From an uncultured Acetatifactor sp. (GTDB taxonomy: Bacteria; Bacillota; Clostridia; Lachnospirales; Lachnospiraceae): 64,000 bases of DNA. Below the pieces are notes generated by a model. That model did no database searches, was not told the origin of the DNA, and saw only the letters and a list, made by a program, of their open reading frames with translations. Position numbers and translations under genes: made by a program. Of this stretch, positions 27,208-35,775 are shown piece by piece (the stretch's first letter is position 1; each line of letters begins with the position of its first letter). The stretch covers positions 21,311 through 85,310 of the forward strand of contig CAJUQT010000002.1 of the NCBI GenBank assembly GCA_910588225.1, in the 5' to 3' direction.

Positions 27208-28662
27208 ATGAACTATAAAATGATGGGTAGATTTATCGGCAAAATTCTGATAGTGGAGGCAGTATTTATGGTGCCTGCCATGCTGATCAGTCTGTGGGAG
27301 AGAGAGTTTGCCGTGGTGCGGGCCTTTATGTGGACGCTGGCGGCAATTCTTGTGGTAGTGGGACTATTGATGTGGGTTTGCAGGGGATCCAAAAATAAGT
27401 TTTATGCAAAGGAAGGACTGGCCTGTGTGGGATTAAGCTGGATTGTCATGAGCCTGCTGGGTTGTCTGCCTTTTTTTCTGTCCGGTGTAATGCCTAATTA
27501 TGTGGATGCTTTTTTTGAGATTGTGTCCGGATTCACCACCACCGGGGCGTCCATTCTGCCGGAAGTGGAGAATATTCCAAAGGGAATTCTCTATTGGAGG
27601 AGCTTCAGTCACTGGCTGGGAGGTATGGGAGTACTGGTATTTCTGCTTGCCATCTCTTCTATGGGAGGAAACGACAACGGCTATACCATGCATTTGCTGC
27701 GGGCAGAAAGTCCCGGACCAAATGTGGGCAAGCTGGTGCCTAAAATGAGAAAAACTGCAAGTATATTATACTTGATTTATATTCTGCTGACCGTGCTGGA
27801 TGTGTTCTTTCTTCTGCTGGGGGAGATGAATCTGTTCGAGGCTGTCTGCACTGCTTTTGGAACGGTGGGTACCGGTGGATTTGGGGTTCGGAATGACAGT
27901 ATTGCGGGGTACAGCCCTTATATTCAGAATGTTTGCACGGTATTTATGTTTTTATGCGGGGTGAATTTCAGCTGTTTTTATCTGCTGCTGCTCAGGCAGT
28001 TTAAGAATGTGTTCCGGGATGAAGAGCTTCGGCTGTATGTGGGAGTGACAGTGGGCAGTATTCTGCTGATTACTCTGAATCTGAAGGGATTTTACGATAC
28101 ATTCAGTGAGACGCTGCGTCATGCGTCTTTTCAGGTAGTGACAATCATGACCACAACAGGATTCGCCACCACGGATTACGAGCTCTGGCCGGGACTTTCC
28201 AAGGCGATTCTGCTGTGTCTGATGTTGATCGGCGCCAGCGCAGGCAGTACAGGCGGCGGATTTAAATGCGGAAGAGCGCTGCTGGTATTTAAGAGTCTTC
28301 ACAGAAGTGTACAGAAAATTGTACACCCGCAGAAGGTGCAGGTGGTGCGTGTCAACGGTCAGCCCATAGAGGAAAAGGTGCTTCAGAATACCAACGCCTA
28401 TCTGGCTGCATATGTGCTTGCAATTATTTTAAGCTTTCTGCTGATTTCGGTGGACGGATTTTCCATCACTACAAATCTGTCCGCTGTTTTTGCCTGCTTT
28501 AACAACATCGGGCCCGGCTTTGAGATGGTGGGGCCTACCTGCAATTATGCGATGTACAGTAATTTCTCCAAGCTGGTGCTGGCCTGGGATATGCTGGCGG
28601 GAAGACTGGAGATTTTCCCCATTTTGATCCTGTTCTCCAGGACGACCTGGAAGCATCGATGA
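27208..28662 (+). CDS. trkH: TrkH-family potassium uptake protein
   Basis: Membrane pore with four pseudo-repeated P-loops. The selectivity filters can be seen in SGFTTTGAS, FGTVGTGGFG, TTTGFATTDY and NNIGPGFE, each between hydrophobic helices; residue count 484 fits. With TrkA just upstream it forms a complete potassium (or sodium-coupled potassium) importer. A bidirectional terminator overlaps its stop codon. Confidence 0.94.
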   Translation: MNYKMMGRFIGKILIVEAVFMVPAMLISLWEREFAVVRAFMWTLAAILVVVGLLMWVCRGSKNKFYAKEGLACVGLSWIVMSLLGCLPFFLSGVMPNYVDAFFEIVSGFTTTGASILPEVENIPKGILYWRSFSHWLGGMGVLVFLLAISSMGGNDNGYTMHLLRAESPGPNVGKLVPKMRKTASILYLIYILLTVLDVFFLLLGEMNLFEAVCTAFGTVGTGGFGVRNDSIAGYSPYIQNVCTVFMFLCGVNFSCFYLLLLRQFKNVFRDEELRLYVGVTVGSILLITLNLKGFYDTFSETLRHASFQVVTIMTTTGFATTDYELWPGLSKAILLCLMLIGASAGSTGGGFKCGRALLVFKSLHRSVQKIVHPQKVQVVRVNGQPIEEKVLQNTNAYLAAYVLAIILSFLLISVDGFSITTNLSAVFACFNNIGPGFEMVGPTCNYAMYSNFSKLVLAWDMLAGRLEIFPILILFSRTTWKHR

Positions 28663-28693
28663 GGAGAGCCGCTCAACGGTTCTCCTCTTTTTT
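28661..28693. terminator. Terminator shared by convergent trkH and FUSC genes
   Basis: gaggagagccg (28661-28671) pairs with cggttctcctc (28677-28687), followed by TTTTTT. It begins inside the trkH stop codon and runs over the last codons of the convergent gene. Confidence 0.8.
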
Positions 28694-29407
28694 CTTCTGT
28701 TCCAGATGAAACCAGTGTTCCAGCCTGTTTCGCGGCAGCAGATAATTCACCGCCAGTGCAATGAGTACACCCACGCCGGTGTCAAGCATGCGATGAATGG
28801 CATAGTCAATGTGGTGCGCCGGTGTGTTAAACAAAATGATACACAATACCACACCGCCCGGCTGTACGCCCCCTGGCCAGTGAAACAGCACACACAGCGC
28901 TATCAGAATGACAATACCCAGGAAAATCAGCGGAAGACGCAGCCAGTAACATCCTTCCGGAAATGCCAGGTGCTCCAGCCAGTAAAGTCCGAGGCCGATA
29001 AATCCTCCGATGATTGTTCCAAAGAAGCGATTCCCTCCGCTGCGGCGGGATTCCTCCATATCCGCACCCATACCGAACACAGCGCCGATACAGGCAAAGG
29101 TCGGGTTGCTGTCCGGCAGAAAGGCATAGAGCAGAGCCGTGAGCATTGCCGCCAGGGCGGTTTTCAGGCTTCGGAGGCCCAGGCCTGGAAGCGGTGCATG
29201 TACCGGGTTGTGCCCGGTTGTAGTATGACCTGGGGGTGGTTTTGGGTGTTGTGGTGCCTGCGGATTTGGCTGTGGCGGCTGCGATTTTGTATGCAGCTGC
29301 TGCTCCGGCTGTGGAGATGTAATGGTGTCCTGTTTTTCTGAATAGTCTGATATAGCAGTATTCTGTTGGGTTCTGTTGCTTTTCATGTTGTGATTTCCGA
29401 GATACAA
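28673..29407 (-). CDS. FUSC-family (aromatic acid exporter-like) membrane protein
   Basis: The unusual N-terminus of about 75 residues is Gln/Pro/Thr-rich. It is followed by a four- to five-helix membrane domain with LKTALAAMLTALLYAF, FACIGAVFGMG, GNRFFGTIIGGFIGLGLYWL and LDTGVGVLIALAVNYLLP, the signature of the DUF939/FUSC half-unit. The start is TTG at 29407, which has AGAAAGGG upstream; ATG at 29386 is in frame but lacks a site. The transported substrate is unknown. Confidence 0.85.
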   Translation of the reverse strand: MYLGNHNMKSNRTQQNTAISDYSEKQDTITSPQPEQQLHTKSQPPQPNPQAPQHPKPPPGHTTTGHNPVHAPLPGLGLRSLKTALAAMLTALLYAFLPDSNPTFACIGAVFGMGADMEESRRSGGNRFFGTIIGGFIGLGLYWLEHLAFPEGCYWLRLPLIFLGIVILIALCVLFHWPGGVQPGGVVLCIILFNTPAHHIDYAIHRMLDTGVGVLIALAVNYLLPRNRLEHWFHLEQKKKEENR

Positions 29408-29481
29408 TCTGCCCTTTCTGCAAGCGTTACTGATTTCTCAACCATTATACTTTTGGACCGGGAATGTGGGCAAGTATTTTT

Positions 29482-29739
29482 TTAGGAACAAATTTCACAG
29501 GAAAGTTTACGACACGGAATGAATAAGCCGCAGGAATCGCATCCTCTGCTGTAATAGGCCACAAGCATATCCGCTGCCATGGACTTGCCAAAGCGGTGTG
29601 GTCTGCTGACACAAAGGTAACAGTCGGTTGTATTTATCCGGCTGTTGGTGATGGAGATCAGATCTGTTTTGTCTATATAAATTTCTGAATTCAGCGCTTT
29701 GCGGAATGCTGTATTATCTGGATTCAAATATGTGCCCAT
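29482..29739 (-). pseudogene. N-terminal fragment of an AAA-ATPase/PD-(D/E)XK protein (DUF1703 type)
   Basis: 85 residues matching only the start of this roughly 550-residue family: a MGTYLNPDNTAF start, the IYIDKTDLI motif, and the Walker A region SRPHRFGKSM, where relatives read PRRFGKS. The frame runs into an unrelated Cys-rich end and a stop, so ATPase and nuclease domains are missing. It belongs to the same subfamily as the internal fragment at 62787-63356. Confidence 0.75.
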
Positions 29740-30401
29740 AGTGTGAAGCTTCTTCGGTATTTGGAATGTTTATTATGGCATCATTTTAACATGACGTGGA
29801 GGCTGAGGCAAGCAATGTATCAGAAGCATATCTTCTAAATTTTTCGGCAGATTCTTGTATTTCTGTGCACTCTCTTTTATTCAAATCAGTCATTCACAGT
29901 AAATCTCTTTTGGCTCCTGTTGAATATCATTAAAAAAAGCTGTGCAAAAAGGTATACTTTTCTGCACAGCTTTTTCTTTTTTGAATATCGTTAATAAATA
30001 ATCTCAAAAGAAAAATAACACTTTCTTTTTTGTGCAAAAGCGACAAAAATAAGCTTTTGCAAGCTAGGCTTTACTATAACATACATCATATCCATTTGCA
30101 AGAGTCTTTATGAAAAAAAGTATACAATTTTTTACACCTGTGTTTAGAAACCCTTGATTTTACAGGCTTTCGAGACGGCTGGAGTCTCCGGGAAGGATCA
30201 ACATAACGGTAAACTACTGGTTATCGGACTTTTTATAGGTTTGGAAGGAAGGCCGGAGTCGACGGGAATGCGAAGGAGAGAGGGAATATTCGGAAAAAAT
30301 GCAGAAGAGAAGCTGAAAAATGCAGAAAAAGCAGAGGAAAAGATATTCCGGTGCGGGGATCTGGCTAAAGCGGCAGGAAAGGAAAAATGGAGGTGGCTGC
30401 C
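29740..30401. other. Long A+T-rich intergenic region before the capsule control genes
   Basis: 660 bases without a credible gene. It holds a strong hairpin/terminator (29933-29980), an imperfect inverted repeat centred on gtatac (29942-29961 with 30116-30137), several short self-complementary stretches (for example caaaagc/gcttttg near 30034-30058) and a possible promoter TTGCAA...TATACA near 30097-30126. A 89-codon frame at 30154 looks fortuitous. Confidence 0.55.
29933..29980. terminator. Bidirectional terminator hairpin
   Basis: aaaaaagctgtgca (from 29933) pairs with tgcacagcttttt (from 29963), flanked by A and T runs on both sides. It is surrounded by two copies of tgaatatc-A/G-ttaa (about 29921 and 29983). 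Confidence 0.65.
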
Positions 30402-30914
30402 ATGTGGTGCGCGGTGCATGTGAAGGATGGACATGAGGCAAAGACAGAAGCCTTTGTATCCGGCCTGCTGTTAGAAGATGTAAACGCAAGGTGCTTTCAT
30501 CTGACCCGAAGCCGCAGAAAGAAATACGGCGGACAGTGGCGGACAGTGCGGGAAGCGCTGCTGCCGGGATATGTGTTCATAGATACGGACCGGCCGGAAG
30601 AGGTGGGGCGGGAATTAAAGAGAACGTCCGGACCTGAGCTTCTTTTTGACGCAGATACTTTTGTTACTACCGTGAAAACAGAGGAATCAGAATTCCTGGA
30701 ACTTCTTATGGACGAAGCAGGAGAAATCGGATTGTCAGAAGTCAGAGTGGAAGAGAATGGCAGGATCTGCTGTGTCTCCGGCCCCCTCAGGAAGGTGAGC
30801 CATCTGGTAAGAAAAATGGACCTTCACAGAAGGATTGCGGAAGTGGAGGCCGAGTTCATGGGAGAGCGGCAGGTACTGTATCTGGGGATTGAGATTGCAG
30901 GTCAGGAGGTGTGA
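30402..30914 (+). CDS. NusG-like transcription antitermination protein (specialised paralogue)
   Basis: About 170 residues. The N-terminal NGN-like domain has WCAVHVKDGHE and the LLPGYVFIDTD core (compare the LFPGYLFV motif of NusG/LoaP), and the C-terminal KOW-like segment reads VSGPLRKVSHLVRKMD. This fits a NusG paralogue such as LoaP or UpxY, which binds RNA polymerase and promotes read-through of a specific long operon. ATG at 30402 has GGAGG eight bases before it. It is more diverged than the LoaP encoded 1.2 kb downstream; two such factors in one locus is unusual. Confidence 0.8.
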   Translation: MWCAVHVKDGHEAKTEAFVSGLLLEDVNARCFHLTRSRRKKYGGQWRTVREALLPGYVFIDTDRPEEVGRELKRTSGPELLFDADTFVTTVKTEESEFLELLMDEAGEIGLSEVRVEENGRICCVSGPLRKVSHLVRKMDLHRRIAEVEAEFMGERQVLYLGIEIAGQEV

Positions 30915-30920
30915 ATATCC

Positions 30921-31595
30921 GTGAAGGGGAATTTCTATGGATATGTGAGAGCGTCCGCAGACAGTCGGGACACAGAGAGACAGCTGATGGCACTCTGGGA
31001 TTTCGGGGTAGAACCGAAAAATGTATTCCTGGAGGAGCAGGGGGATGGCAACTCTGTGAAGAGGCAGGGGAAGAATATACCGGAGACTGAGAGGGAGCAT
31101 GGTACGCAGGACAGGGCTTCAGGGTCGGCTTACCAGACTCTGCTGAAGGTGCTGAGAGAAAACGATACCCTGGTTATAACAGGCCTTGACGTGCTGGGAA
31201 GGGACTGTTATGAGCTGATGGACCGGTGGCGGTATATTACAATTGGGAAGAAAGCAGGCATCATTGTGCTGGAGCTGCCGCTGTCAAATACAGGAATGGA
31301 AGAAGATGTGCTGGGGAAAGTGGTGGCCAGGATTACACTGGGCGTGATGCAGCATTTTGACCAGTCGAGGCAGTATAAAAGACGCAGGCAGGCGGAAGGA
31401 ATTGCCAGGGCGAGACAGAAGGGAATCCCGCTGGGGAGAAAACCGAAGGAGATTCCCCGGGAATTCGAGAATATCCGGCTGCGATGGGACAGAGGAGAGC
31501 TTTCTGCCAGAAGCGCAGCCGATATCCTGGGGGTGGATGCGGGAACCTTCCGGAAGTGGGTGAAGGCAGGAACGCATGGGTCCGAAAAGAGGTGA
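30921..31595 (+). CDS. Serine recombinase (resolvase/invertase family), atypical
   Basis: 224 residues: catalytic domain with YVRAS (Arg10, Ser12), the helix QSRQYKRRRQAEGIARARQKG and a C-terminal helix-turn-helix (ELSARSAADILGVDAGTFRKWV). The conserved D-R-L-G-R block reads D-V-L-G-R (residues 90-94), so one of the arginines that is catalytic in gamma-delta resolvase is missing. There is also an insertion around residues 46-70. It may be slow, regulatory or inactive. GTG start with AGGAGG upstream, six bases after the NusG-like gene; LoaP follows after 10 bases, so the three are one unit. Confidence 0.82.
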   Translation: MKGNFYGYVRASADSRDTERQLMALWDFGVEPKNVFLEEQGDGNSVKRQGKNIPETEREHGTQDRASGSAYQTLLKVLRENDTLVITGLDVLGRDCYELMDRWRYITIGKKAGIIVLELPLSNTGMEEDVLGKVVARITLGVMQHFDQSRQYKRRRQAEGIARARQKGIPLGRKPKEIPREFENIRLRWDRGELSARSAADILGVDAGTFRKWVKAGTHGSEKR

Positions 31596-31605
31596 CAGGC
31601 GGCAG

Positions 31606-32145
31606 ATGTGGTATGTAATGCAGGTCTATACAGGTATGGAGACGGATATCTGTGAAAAATGCCGCGAGAGGATACTGGAGGAAGGGGAGGACATCTTCGT
31701 CCCCTTTGCAGAGCGAATGACCAAAGTCCGTGGAGAGCGGACACTGGTGATGTCCAGACTCTTTCCGGGCTACCTTTTTGTTGAGACGGATCGAATTGAA
31801 GATTTTCATATGCGCCTGAAAGAGATTCCCGCCATGACCAGGGTGTTGAAAAGCGGCGAGAAAATGTCGCCTATTCACCCGGAGGAAGAGGAGAGACTCC
31901 GGCGGCTGTGCGGGGACGGTCATATTGCCAGATATTCGGAAGGGTATATCGAAGGGGACACCCTGATTGTCACGGAGGGAGCTCTGAAGGATTTCAATGG
32001 AAAAGTGAAAAAGATACTTCGTCACAAGAGGCTGGTGGTGATGGAGATACCATTGCTGGGGCGGACTGTGGAAGTGACATTGGGACTGGGCGTGGTGTCC
32101 AGGCAGGGGACGGAGGAGATCCGGGAGATCCGGGCGGCAGATTAA
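31606..32145 (+). CDS. loaP: LoaP-type antiterminator of the exopolysaccharide operon
   Basis: NusG paralogue of about 180 residues: NGN domain (MWYVMQVYTGMETDICEKC, SRLFPGYLFVETD) and C-terminal KOW (TEGALKDFNGKVKKILRHKR, TVEVTLGLGVV). LoaP proteins of Firmicutes bind an RNA hairpin in the leader of polysaccharide or antibiotic operons and let polymerase pass downstream terminators. That is what the position here implies: the next gene starts 364 bases downstream, past an intrinsic terminator. ATG at 31606 follows AGAGGTG; an in-frame ATG at 31576 is possible but overlaps the recombinase. Confidence 0.9.
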   Translation: MWYVMQVYTGMETDICEKCRERILEEGEDIFVPFAERMTKVRGERTLVMSRLFPGYLFVETDRIEDFHMRLKEIPAMTRVLKSGEKMSPIHPEEEERLRRLCGDGHIARYSEGYIEGDTLIVTEGALKDFNGKVKKILRHKRLVVMEIPLLGRTVEVTLGLGVVSRQGTEEIREIRAAD

Positions 32146-32395
32146 AAACAGATGGATTTTGAGGGTATAAAAGACAGGAAATTGCCGAATGCATCGGACG
32201 CGTCATGCGCTGTGCAGGAGGGTAATGGACAGACTGGTTTTGACACAGGCCGGGGCATGGGACATGCGTCGGGGTGGCGAAGCCTTGCCTTTTTAATTAC
32301 AGAAAGGACAGTTGTCAGTTGCAGATAAAAATAGAATGGCGTCAAAGGAAAGCTTTTACTATATATAAAAAGCCACATCAGTTGGAGATGAGATC

Positions 32396-32421
32396 AAAAA
32401 AGTGCCGAAGGCACTTTTTTT
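32396..32421 (+). terminator. Intrinsic terminator ahead of the capsule operon
   Basis: aaaaaagtgcc (32396-32406), loop gaa, ggcactttttt (32410-32420), then T. It stands about 90 bases upstream of the first biosynthetic gene and downstream of loaP, so it would stop transcription unless overridden. Confidence 0.8.
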
Positions 32422-32470
32422 AATTCATGGAAATAGAATTTACATAATAGAATCTGTTTTTGATTCTATT
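32416..32470 (+). repeat. Left copy of the capsule-locus flanking repeat (with hairpin)
   Basis: About 55 bases starting in the T-run and ending in the hairpin aatagaatc/gattctatt (32446-32454 with 32462-32470). The same arrangement, with matching sequence on the left side, occurs in direct orientation at 51368-51421 after the last capsule gene. Confidence 0.6.
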
Positions 32471-32509
32471 AAAGATACCCATACACGAAAGTGGGAAAGC
32501 GAATATCAG

Positions 32510-33808
32510 ATGGAAAGATTATTTTATACAGGGGAAAAGAGAGAAACGGTATTGGCAGACAGGGATGCGGTGAAATGGCATGTTGACTTCAGTCCGCCGG
32601 ATATAAGTGAGACGGAGATAGAGGAAGTGGCGGAAACACTCCGCTCCGGCTGGATTACCACAGGACCCAGGACAAAGGAACTGGAAAGGCAGCTGGCCGG
32701 ATATTTCGGAACGAACAGGGCTGTGTGCCTGAATTCTGCCACAGCCGCGGAGGAGCTGAATTTCCGAATTGCCGGGATTGGTCAGGGGGATGAAGTCATT
32801 GTCCCGGCTTATACTTATACGGCCACGGCCGCCGCCGCACTGCATGTGGGGGCAAAAGTCGTATTTGTGGACAGTCAGCCGGATTCTCCGGAGATGGACT
32901 ATGACGCCATGGAAGAAGCCATAACCCCCAGAACCAAAGCCATTGTGCCGGTAGATCTGGGCGGTGTCATCTGTGATTATGACAGAATATACAGAGCTGT
33001 CGAAAGGCAGAGAGATAAATTTTCCGCAACTGCTTCCACAGACCTGGGTAAGCGGATTCAGAGTACATTGGGCCGGGTCATGGTAATTGCGGATTGCGCC
33101 CATGCCATGGGCGCCAGGAAAAAGGTGGACAATGAGTGGATTGCGGCAGGCAGTCTTGCGGATTTTTCTTCTTTCAGCTTTCATGCGGTGAAAAATTTTA
33201 CTACGGCCGAAGGCGGAGCGTCTACGTGGAGAACTGTAGATAGTGTGGATGACGAGGAAATCTACAGATGGTTTCAGCTGTACAGTCTGCATGGACAGAA
33301 TAAGGATGCATTGGCCAAAACCCAGCTGGGAGCATGGGAGTATGACATAATAGCGCCTCTCTATAAATGCAATATGACGGATATCATGGCGGCCATAGGG
33401 CTGAAGCAGCTGGAGCGGTATCCGGGAATGCTGGCAAGGAGGCGGGAGCTGATCGAAAGGTATGACAAAGAGCTTCTGCCGCTGGGTATACAGACACTGG
33501 CACATTATACGGAAGGCAGACTCTCTTCCGGACACCTGTATATCACAAAAGTTCCGGGCATTACAGGGGAACAGCGCAATGAGATTATCCGGAAGATGGG
33601 GGAGGCAGGGATTGTATGTAATGTTCATTATAAGCCTCTGCCCCTGATGAGCGGATACAAAGCGCTGGGGTATGAGCAGGAGCGGTATCCGAATGCCGTG
33701 AGATTTTATGAGAATGAGATAACCCTTCCGCTTCATACGAGGCTTACGGATGCGGAGGCGGAATATGCGGTGGAGAGTTATTGCCGGGTTTTGAAGGAAT
33801 ATTTGTAG
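32510..33808 (+). CDS. DegT/DnrJ/EryC1/StrS-family sugar aminotransferase
   Basis: PLP enzyme acting on nucleotide-linked keto sugars. Visible: GWITTGPRTKELE at the N-terminus, LNSATAAEELNF, PAYTYTATAAAALHVGA, the ADCAHAMGA aspartate that holds the PLP nitrogen, and the Schiff-base Lys in FHAVKNFTTAEGG. It is about 430 residues, longer than WbpE types because of an insertion after PVDLGG. ATG at 32510 is chosen; the frame open from 32402 begins inside the terminator. The sugar is unknown. It is the first structural gene and is immediately followed by the initiating transferase. Confidence 0.9.
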   Translation: MERLFYTGEKRETVLADRDAVKWHVDFSPPDISETEIEEVAETLRSGWITTGPRTKELERQLAGYFGTNRAVCLNSATAAEELNFRIAGIGQGDEVIVPAYTYTATAAAALHVGAKVVFVDSQPDSPEMDYDAMEEAITPRTKAIVPVDLGGVICDYDRIYRAVERQRDKFSATASTDLGKRIQSTLGRVMVIADCAHAMGARKKVDNEWIAAGSLADFSSFSFHAVKNFTTAEGGASTWRTVDSVDDEEIYRWFQLYSLHGQNKDALAKTQLGAWEYDIIAPLYKCNMTDIMAAIGLKQLERYPGMLARRRELIERYDKELLPLGIQTLAHYTEGRLSSGHLYITKVPGITGEQRNEIIRKMGEAGIVCNVHYKPLPLMSGYKALGYEQERYPNAVRFYENEITLPLHTRLTDAEAEYAVESYCRVLKEYL

Positions 33809-34501
33809 ATGATACTTAGAGAGTGGGAAAATCTTCCGGTGTTCCTGCGGCTGGAGGAAGTCAGGCCATATTATGACATACTGTATGAACGTCGCGGAGA
33901 ACTTGCGGTGAAGCGGATTTTTGATTTTTTTATGGCGGGTATTTTGCTGATTATATTAGCTGTCCCCATGGCGGGTATAGCCCTGATAATCAGAATGGAT
34001 TCACCGGGAACAGTATTTTATCGACAGGAACGTATCACTGCATATGGGAAGAAATTTCGAATTCATAAATTTCGAACCATGATTATGGAGGCGGACAGAT
34101 TCGGTACGCAGGTTACTGTCATGGGAGATACACGGGTTACCAGGGTTGGAACTGTTCTAAGAAAATATCGGCTGGACGAGCTTCCGCAATTGATTGATGT
34201 GTTAAATGGTTCCATGTCATTTGTTGGGACAAGACCGGAGGTACCGAAATATGTGGAACGTTATACAAGAAGAATGAGAGCCACCTTATTATTGCCAGCG
34301 GGAATTACTTCGGAAGCCAGTGTCCGATATAAGGATGAAGCACAGTTGCTGGATGGGGCGGAGGACGTGGATCAGGTATACGTGGAAAAGGTACTTCCGG
34401 GAAAAATGAAGTGGAATCTGTGGGCGCTGGAACGGTTCAGTCTGTGGAATGAAGTGAAGGTCCTGGGACGGACAGTGGCGGCTGTTCTGCGGAGGGATTA
34501 G
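33809..34501 (+). CDS. Initiating sugar-phosphate transferase (polyprenyl-phosphate type)
   Basis: Transfers the first sugar-1-phosphate to undecaprenyl phosphate. One N-terminal membrane segment (about residues 30-55) is followed by the conserved bacterial sugar transferase domain: KRIFDFFMAG, GTVFYRQERITAYGKKF, HKFRTM, GTVLRKYRLDELPQL and the late SFVGTRPEVP. It is the short, single-helix PglC/EpsL-like form. Its ATG abuts the preceding stop. Its presence defines the cluster as a Wzx/Wzy-type polysaccharide locus. Confidence 0.92.
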   Translation: MILREWENLPVFLRLEEVRPYYDILYERRGELAVKRIFDFFMAGILLIILAVPMAGIALIIRMDSPGTVFYRQERITAYGKKFRIHKFRTMIMEADRFGTQVTVMGDTRVTRVGTVLRKYRLDELPQLIDVLNGSMSFVGTRPEVPKYVERYTRRMRATLLLPAGITSEASVRYKDEAQLLDGAEDVDQVYVEKVLPGKMKWNLWALERFSLWNEVKVLGRTVAAVLRRD

Positions 34502-34505
34502 AGAG

Positions 34506-35732
34506 ATGAATATATTGCTGATCAATCATTATGCCGGTTCGCCGGAGATGGGGATGGAATTCAGGCCCTATTACTTTGCAAGGGAATGGATTAAGCTGGG
34601 ACATCGTGTGGACATTATAGCGGCGGATTATTCCCACCTGAGGATCAGGAATCCAAAGGTTTCCCAGGATTTTCAGACGGAAGAAATCGACGGAATCAGG
34701 TATCACTGGCTGAAAGCAGGGCAGTATGAGGGTAATGGTGCAAAACGGGCGCTGACAATGTTCCGGTTTGTGGGGAAGCTGTGGCGGCATGCAGGGAAGA
34801 TTGTGAAAGCGTATCGGCCGGATGTGGTGATTACTTCCTCTACCTACCCGCTGGATACCTGTGCGGGGCAGAGGATTGCGAGGAAGAGCAGGGCCAGGCT
34901 GATTCATGAGGTACATGATATGTGGCCTGCCACTTTAATGGAGCTGGGAGGCATGGGCAGGTATCACCCTTTTGTGGTGTTGATGCAGGCGGCAGAGAAT
35001 TCCGCGTACAGGCATTCGGATCGGGTGGTATCATTACCCCCGTTGGCAAAGAAGTACATGATAAAACATGGGATGAAGCCGGAAAAGTTTGTTGCAATAC
35101 CAAATGGAATTGTGCGGGGGGATTGGGAAAATCCGGAGCCTTTGCCAGGGGAGCATAGAGAAGCTCTGGAAAGGCTGAGAGCAGAAGGGAAGTTTATTGT
35201 CGGATATTTTGGCGGACATGCTTTATCCAATGCATTGGATGTATTGTTAGACGCCGCAAAGCAGATAAAGGAAAAGGAAATTCGATTTGTTCTGGTAGGA
35301 AAGGGCATAGAAAAAAAGCGATTAATAAAACGGGCACAGGAAGAAAAGATAGAAAATGTGATTTTTCTTCCACCAGTGCCGAAAAAATCTGTACCGGAAT
35401 TACTACAGTATTTTGACTGTTCTTTTATAGGCTCTTTGCTTTGTGCATTGTACAGGCGCTTCGGTGTCTGCCTAAACAAAATGTATGATTCCATGATGGC
35501 GGCAAAACCGGTTCTTTTTGCCGTAGATACATCAGGTTCTCCGATAGAGGAGTATCAATGTGGGATTGTGATAAAGCCGGAACATGCAGGGGAAATTGCT
35601 GCAAATATAGAGAGATTATTCCACATGCCGGAATCGGAACAAAAAAAGATGGGAGAGCGGGGAAAGCAGGCGGTAATAGCCTGCTTTACTTATGATGTTT
35701 TGGGAAAGCAGTTTGCGGAACTTTTCAGGTGA
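34506..35732 (+). CDS. Glycosyltransferase family 4 (WbuB-like)
   Basis: GT-B enzyme of 408 residues with an N-terminal acceptor domain (INHYAGSPEMGMEFRPYYFAREW) and a C-terminal nucleotide-sugar domain (VGYFGGHALSNALDVLLDA, VLVGKG, FLPPVPKKSVPELL, ending in the E-x7-E-like stretch SGSPIEEYQCGIVIKPE). The N-terminal block is typical of WbuB-type transferases, often specific for an N-acetylated amino sugar. It follows the initiating transferase after four bases and probably adds the second sugar. Confidence 0.88.
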   Translation: MNILLINHYAGSPEMGMEFRPYYFAREWIKLGHRVDIIAADYSHLRIRNPKVSQDFQTEEIDGIRYHWLKAGQYEGNGAKRALTMFRFVGKLWRHAGKIVKAYRPDVVITSSTYPLDTCAGQRIARKSRARLIHEVHDMWPATLMELGGMGRYHPFVVLMQAAENSAYRHSDRVVSLPPLAKKYMIKHGMKPEKFVAIPNGIVRGDWENPEPLPGEHREALERLRAEGKFIVGYFGGHALSNALDVLLDAAKQIKEKEIRFVLVGKGIEKKRLIKRAQEEKIENVIFLPPVPKKSVPELLQYFDCSFIGSLLCALYRRFGVCLNKMYDSMMAAKPVLFAVDTSGSPIEEYQCGIVIKPEHAGEIAANIERLFHMPESEQKKMGERGKQAVIACFTYDVLGKQFAELFR

Positions 35733-35775
35733 GTGGATGCTAACAAAAATTTTGAGAGAAACGGAAGTGCATAGG

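Larger units (their letters stand above)
32146..32509 (+). promoter_or_regulatory. Leader of the capsule operon, probable LoaP target
   Basis: 364 bases without a gene between loaP and the first structural gene. It contains several short helices (ccga/tcgg near 32187, gcatg-gga-catgc near 32257-32269), an intrinsic terminator (32396-32421) and a second A+T-rich hairpin (32446-32470). This is the layout expected for antiterminator-controlled read-through, but I cannot say which hairpin LoaP would bind. Confidence 0.6.

Noticed and set aside
30154..30423. 89-codon frame before the NusG-like gene
   Set aside because: Low-complexity Lys/Glu/Gly product, no ribosome site, overlaps the better-supported start at 30402.
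32519..33736. 405-codon frame on the - strand
   Set aside because: It is antisense to the DegT aminotransferase gene and has no recognisable motif.
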